The notes below the pieces were generated by a model, which worked only from the letters and a program-made list of their open reading frames with translations, was not told where the DNA came from and did not search any database. From Argyresthia goedartella (Eukaryota; Arthropoda; Insecta; Lepidoptera; Argyresthiidae), in the NCBI GenBank assembly GCA_949825045.1, contig OX463808.1:25357674-25421673 (forward strand): a stretch of 64,000 bases of DNA, written 5' to 3'. The position numbers were made by a program, and so were the translations under genes. Below are positions 59,373-64,000 of the stretch, in pieces (the first letter of the stretch is position 1; each line of letters starts with the position of its first letter).

Positions 59373-59605
59373 TCAATAATCTCGTTGTATTCATGTTTGA
59401 TGTAAATATGTATCCTGTTTCTGGTATAGACCCAAAGTATGATTTATTTGTCTTTAATCTGTGCAGATGAAGTACCTATTAATAAAGGTAACTATATTTA
59501 TAGATACTTTATTTGCACAGATTAAAGAAAAACAATCTTACTTTGGGTCTATACCAGAATCAGGATACATATTTAAATCAAACATTAATACAACGAGATT
59601 ATTGA
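59373..59605. repeat. 233-bp fold-back with ~110-bp arms
   Basis: The left arm (about 59373-59484) and right arm (about 59494-59605) are imperfect inverse copies. Shared phrases are CAATAATCTCGTTGTATT, AAATATGTATCCTG, CTGGTATAGACCCAAAGTA and CTTTAATCTGTGCA. The central spacer is about 10 bases. Roughly nine in ten positions pair by eye. No coding content. Confidence 0.85.
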
Positions 59606-62600
59606 TAATGAATGACATTACTCAGCGAGATGAGATCTCATCTACGAAATGAAAAGTAACAGTGTTGAATGGACGTTGACAGATGGAGCTATATGGTACA
59701 GCGCGGACCATGCAATTTTACTCTTGAAGTGCTCACGCTTCAATGAGGAGAGGCGACATCAAACATACGCGCTGCTGCAAACTATTTGCTCGCTTATCTT
59801 CCATTCACGATCAGAAACTAGCAGGAACATCTCCAACCCGCCACATTGTACCTTGTTTATTAAATTTCATTTTAAGTTTGTACAACAACACTTTTGTCGG
59901 CTACTTTTGTCATCGCTTAGGACATTTTACGCGTGGATTAATATCCGACGTCTGTTTCTGTAAAAGGCCGACGAATGCGTCTTTTTGTCACGATACCGGT
60001 ATTATGGTTTGGTATTGCGCGCATTATGTCATAACAAGCACTCGAGCGGTGCGCACTGAGTCGTGCACGCTTTTGTCCTGCTATTTATCCTAAATTGAAT
60101 TCCACTTCGACAATGTCATCGTTGTAAACATCCTGTCTTTTTGGTAGAGTACGTTGCGACGTTTATTTCTCAACGTTTTTAATCCTAAATCCTTGGGGCA
60201 ATCTATAGCAGGTATAGGTTCGTTTAAATCACTGTTCACAGTCTCATGGCTATTTTTGAAGACGACATAATTAAGCTTTTACTAAATGTTATCGTGTTTT
60301 GACCATTTCTATATGCGAGTATCGTACTTAGGTTAGCATCCAAGGAAGGATATTTGAGGAGACAACCCCGAACTCTGAGATTTAGTATGATCTTCTTCGC
60401 AGTGTTGGACGGCAAACGGGCTAACATCCACAGGGCTACTCTCGAAGCATAGATACATAGTAATGACACTTGATTAAACAATCCAGCCCTACGCCGGTAC
60501 TAAAAGCAATAAGACTTAGAACTCCGCCCCTACCAAAACAATCCTGTATCTCCGTGTCTTCACTAATGGCGCAACTTCGACAGTCGAAGTTAGTTCGAGT
60601 GCTCCACAGAGCAATAAAGATAAATCCAGCAATAATATGTTCGGTTGGCCTTAGGTGTGGGATTGTTTGGGGCGAAATTGAATTTGCATGGAGTCTTAAG
60701 TGTGCGATTGGAGGCCTCGCCTGATCCAGGCCTCCGGATCTTGGACAATTACCGGATCAGCAGTGAGTGCGGTGAGTGCGGATGTCCTCGTGCTCATGTG
60801 AATGTGCTACCGTCCTACATGCTCTACACTACAATACAAACTGAATATACCTATTCAAGTGTCAATAGAACGCCGTACAATATCCACAATCACCAAGAAA
60901 TTGCCTGAATGCCTCCAAGATCTCGTGGTTGTTATCTACCACTTTTTGTACTTTTTGGTGCCTATCTATATAGACTATCTACATAGGTATTTAATTATTT
61001 TGATTGCTTAATTGTTTTCATGCAGTTTGTAACTATCTCTTAGATTTCTGAAGCAGCAACATTGTGTGGACTTTCTCTCCAGAAATCTCATAACCAACCA
61101 ACCACCAAAATCTTAAAAGAATACTTGGAAGCAATCTTCCTCAATAGAGGCACCACTAATCCGGTAGCCTGAGGGCCGACACCGTATGAAAGGACGCTGC
61201 TTATCCCTTGAGCCTGTTGTTTACCAGACATTAAGCAGATAACAAGTCCACGCCCTGATAGCTCGCCTAGATTAGAGGAGACCCGGTGCCAGGCTCCGTA
61301 ATCCTCGCTTCGATTAATTTCATCCAATACTTCTTGGTGTTGTTTGTCCAGGGGAATTAAGAATGAATGAGCCAGAGGTTTCCGAAAATTACATTCAAAG
61401 CTCTTTGAACTAGTGATTGATAAGATTGTTATCGATGATTCCTAAGACAATGCCTTAGTCTAATGTAATAACGCTGAAAGTGCTAATAGGAACTGATGAC
61501 TTCTGGTGCACAGTTAGAAAAGGTTCGAAGGTTTTTTTCAGTCCTCTGGCCTCTTCCAATATCTAACGAAAATAATAAACGAACGATCCTTGTATGAGGC
61601 ACGCACATCTCAGTTATCTATCCTATTGTCTAATAAATAACCCTTTCACCGTTTCGGTGTCATCCCACCGCGGTTCTGTTATGATTTGCCCCCACAACGT
61701 TGGCGGGGTGGCAGACTCAACAAACACCGTCACTCGTGCGACAAGTTCATTGCAAATGATACCCTCGCGCAAAACAATGCAGCTAAGGCTCTGATAGACT
61801 CGGCAGCGCTAGGATGTGGCTTTCTCAGTTGGAAATATGGTCCATAAATATTATTCTCATATTTTGCGAACTTGCAAGGCTGAGCCAGCGGCAGTTACAA
61901 TCACTTTTTGTTGATTGGCTTGAATGTCTGGATAATATAAAAGCGGAATGGGTTTGCCTAAAAAACTCATACTTAAATTATTACACATTTCTTACTCAAG
62001 GGCAATTCAACACTGGATGACAAATTGAGATTCAACTCAGTTCCACAATCAACAGCGTAGTGTCGTGTCTTCCACATTGCTCTGTCTACGGATGTCACCA
62101 TTTTGTGTGGCGTGACATTCAGCCGCGGCGGCGGCGTATGATATTTGCAAGCAAAGCGCGACAGGGCCCCCGTAGGGCAGATAAACTAAACAAGGAAGCC
62201 GCCCTACGGGACCCTACCAGCGTGGGCAACTGATCTATTTGTCTTTCGTCTTTGGCTTACCTTGTTACGCCAAAAATGATATAGCGAACCAGGAGTGATT
62301 GTTGCATAGAGTTTTTTAGATATTTCTTTTTGTTTCTAGAAATCTCTTCTTGAAAATAGATTTCTCAGTTTGTTCCTAAAACTAGGTGCGATCGTATAAG
62401 TCCAGCCGGGACAGAATCCCAAGTAGGCGACTTCCAAACTTCTAACTCAAGCGGCGCCTGGTTTGTTACAATTAATACCTTAGTTGTGTATGTTACTTCT
62501 AATCCTGCTTGTTATTCAGTTTGAATTCAGCCCAAAGGTGCGGCCTATTTAATTACATGTTTATTAGACCAGCAAAACGGATTCCAATATTTGTGTTGGG

Positions 62601-64000
62601 CGACTTAAATTACATTTACCCACCTTCTCCGATGATACCTACATGGACACATTCAACTTGTCGTCTGATAACATTATGTTTAACGTGATTGAATTCAAGT
62701 CATGTGCCCTCATACTCAACTAACCAAAGTACCATCGCAGAAACCCGGTCGCATTTCTTGCAAAAAATCAGAGCGAAAAGCAAATAAAACTTCGTATATT
62801 AAATTAAGTAAGTACGCCATTTGATATTCACTATGAATCCAAAGCAAAAGTTAACTCACACCCTTCAAAAAGTTCTCCAACAGCATTATTAATAATACAA
62901 CTTCTCAGCCGCAGCCTCCTGAATGATAAACTGGGAGGCAAAAGCTCAATCTGCAAACACAAATATAAAGCTAATTAAAAAGTTTCAAACTAAATTATGA
63001 GAGGGTTGCGTGCGCAGATGGACTCCTTAGCAAGATTGTGCGCGTTCTAGTCAAAGTACACCATCGATGTACGATTTAGGTATCTATGACACATGTAATA
63101 AGTACAGCAAGAGCTCTAAAATGAGTTGGCTCAACGAGAATGTGGCTGTATTGCGCGAGTGTGCTGTGATTGGCGCGGGGCGCGGGTACTACGAAGTTTC
63201 ATGGCACGCATCAAGATAAGCTATACGGTTACCGCGTAAATTAAGTCCTAATGACGCACACTACAAGAAAGTTCGCAAAAAGGTGTATGTTAACAAGAAC
63301 GCGGCTGTGCCAGCACGGGAAGCTCTGTTTGTTCAAAACTGCTGCGGCTACAAACATGGGTGTCACACTCGGGGAATTCCAAATTAAGATTAGATATTCA
63401 TAACAGGCACTGAGAGAATTCTCAATTCCTCGTAAACCTAGTTGGAACTTCCCGTTATTGGGAAGATATTCAACTCTAACGGCATCTACTAATAGTAGGT
63501 ATGTTATTAGAATTAGAACTAATGTGATGTGATGTTTGAACTGTAAATAGGATAACCTTAATTTTTACGGTCGAAGCTCAATAGTTTTAGATAATGTTAA
63601 GATGAATTCGATCAACAATAACAAATCGTGTCTATTATATGCTATTCTACGGGTATTGACGTTCTAAGACTATATAGCAGTTGAGCACGGCTTCGCTCGC
63701 GGAAAGGCGTGTAAAAAGGCTAGAATTTGATCGCACATCAAAAATATTGATTTGCACAGCAAAAAAGGATCATAAAAACACTTTTTATGTTTCAAATATT
63801 TTATGTGTACTTAAGTTTATGTTTTAAGTATTTTTTGTTGTTCTTGCATGTTCAACCTAACACCTAAGCTACCGCAGCAATTTGCGCTGATATGCTCATC
63901 AAAAATACTGAATTGCTGGGCAAATCAGTATTTTTGATGTACAGTTTAATATTTCCCGTGCAAAAATGGCGATACCAACAAACTTAACTCCCCCCCCTTC
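59606..64000. other. unassigned intergenic DNA with small hairpins
   Basis: CCCGTAGGGC (62169-62178) pairs with GCCCTACGGG (62201-62210). CATCAAAAATACTGA (63897-63911) pairs with TCAGTATTTTTGATG (63925-63939), and a related CATCAAAAATATTGATTTGC occurs near 63736. Open frames at 59649-60093, 60236-60908 and 61594-62020 match nothing I recognise. Confidence 0.35.

Noticed and set aside
59461..59652. 63-codon frame
   Set aside because: It lies across the loop and right arm of a hairpin and is explained by the inverted repeat.

Overview
The window looks like insect nuclear DNA, most likely from a moth or butterfly. It is AT-rich, has no bacterial-style operons, and is full of decayed transposons. 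The lepidopteran call rests on a MITE carrying a (GTCY)n microsatellite (about 3.73-4.15 kb), a tRNA-headed SINE (about 51.45-51.71 kb), and a CR1-type LINE ending in AATAAA plus (GATTT)n. I recognise no complete host gene. The one candidate piece of host coding sequence is a possible terminal exon on the minus strand near 27.2-27.35 kb.

Layout. 0-7 kb: a TATA/Inr promoter before a GC-rich higher-order minisatellite, a split LINE RNase H fragment, the (GTCY)n MITE and a ~130-bp tandem array. 7-15.2 kb: two nested LINEs on the minus strand. A 4,663-bp LINE (8796-13458) with a 5-bp target duplication sits inside an older CR1-like LINE, and removing it restores the older reading frame. 15-33 kb: decayed sequence with small repeat families and RTE-like and CR1/Jockey-like reverse transcriptase fragments. 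33.85-34.17 kb: heat-shock-element-like sequence with two TATA boxes 240 bp apart and a decamer array between them. 41.3-51.1 kb: a decayed LINE on the plus strand, interrupted by a Ty3/Gypsy LTR retrotransposon (41816-48205) with identical 803-bp LTRs, a 4-bp target duplication, a tRNA-Leu primer site, and open gag and pol. 51-64 kb: SINEs, a three-copy dispersed repeat, hairpins and unassigned sequence.

How parts work together. The Gypsy element is the only unit that looks functional. Its LTR supplies promoter and poly(A) signals, gag supplies the particle protein, and pol supplies protease, reverse transcriptase, RNase H and integrase. Its U3 carries two perfect three-pentamer heat-shock elements and two half-strength ones upstream of the TATA box. 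The unrelated locus at 34 kb has a far longer array of the same kind of motif. These two heat-shock-type promoters are the most interesting content. All heat inducibility here is inferred from motifs alone.
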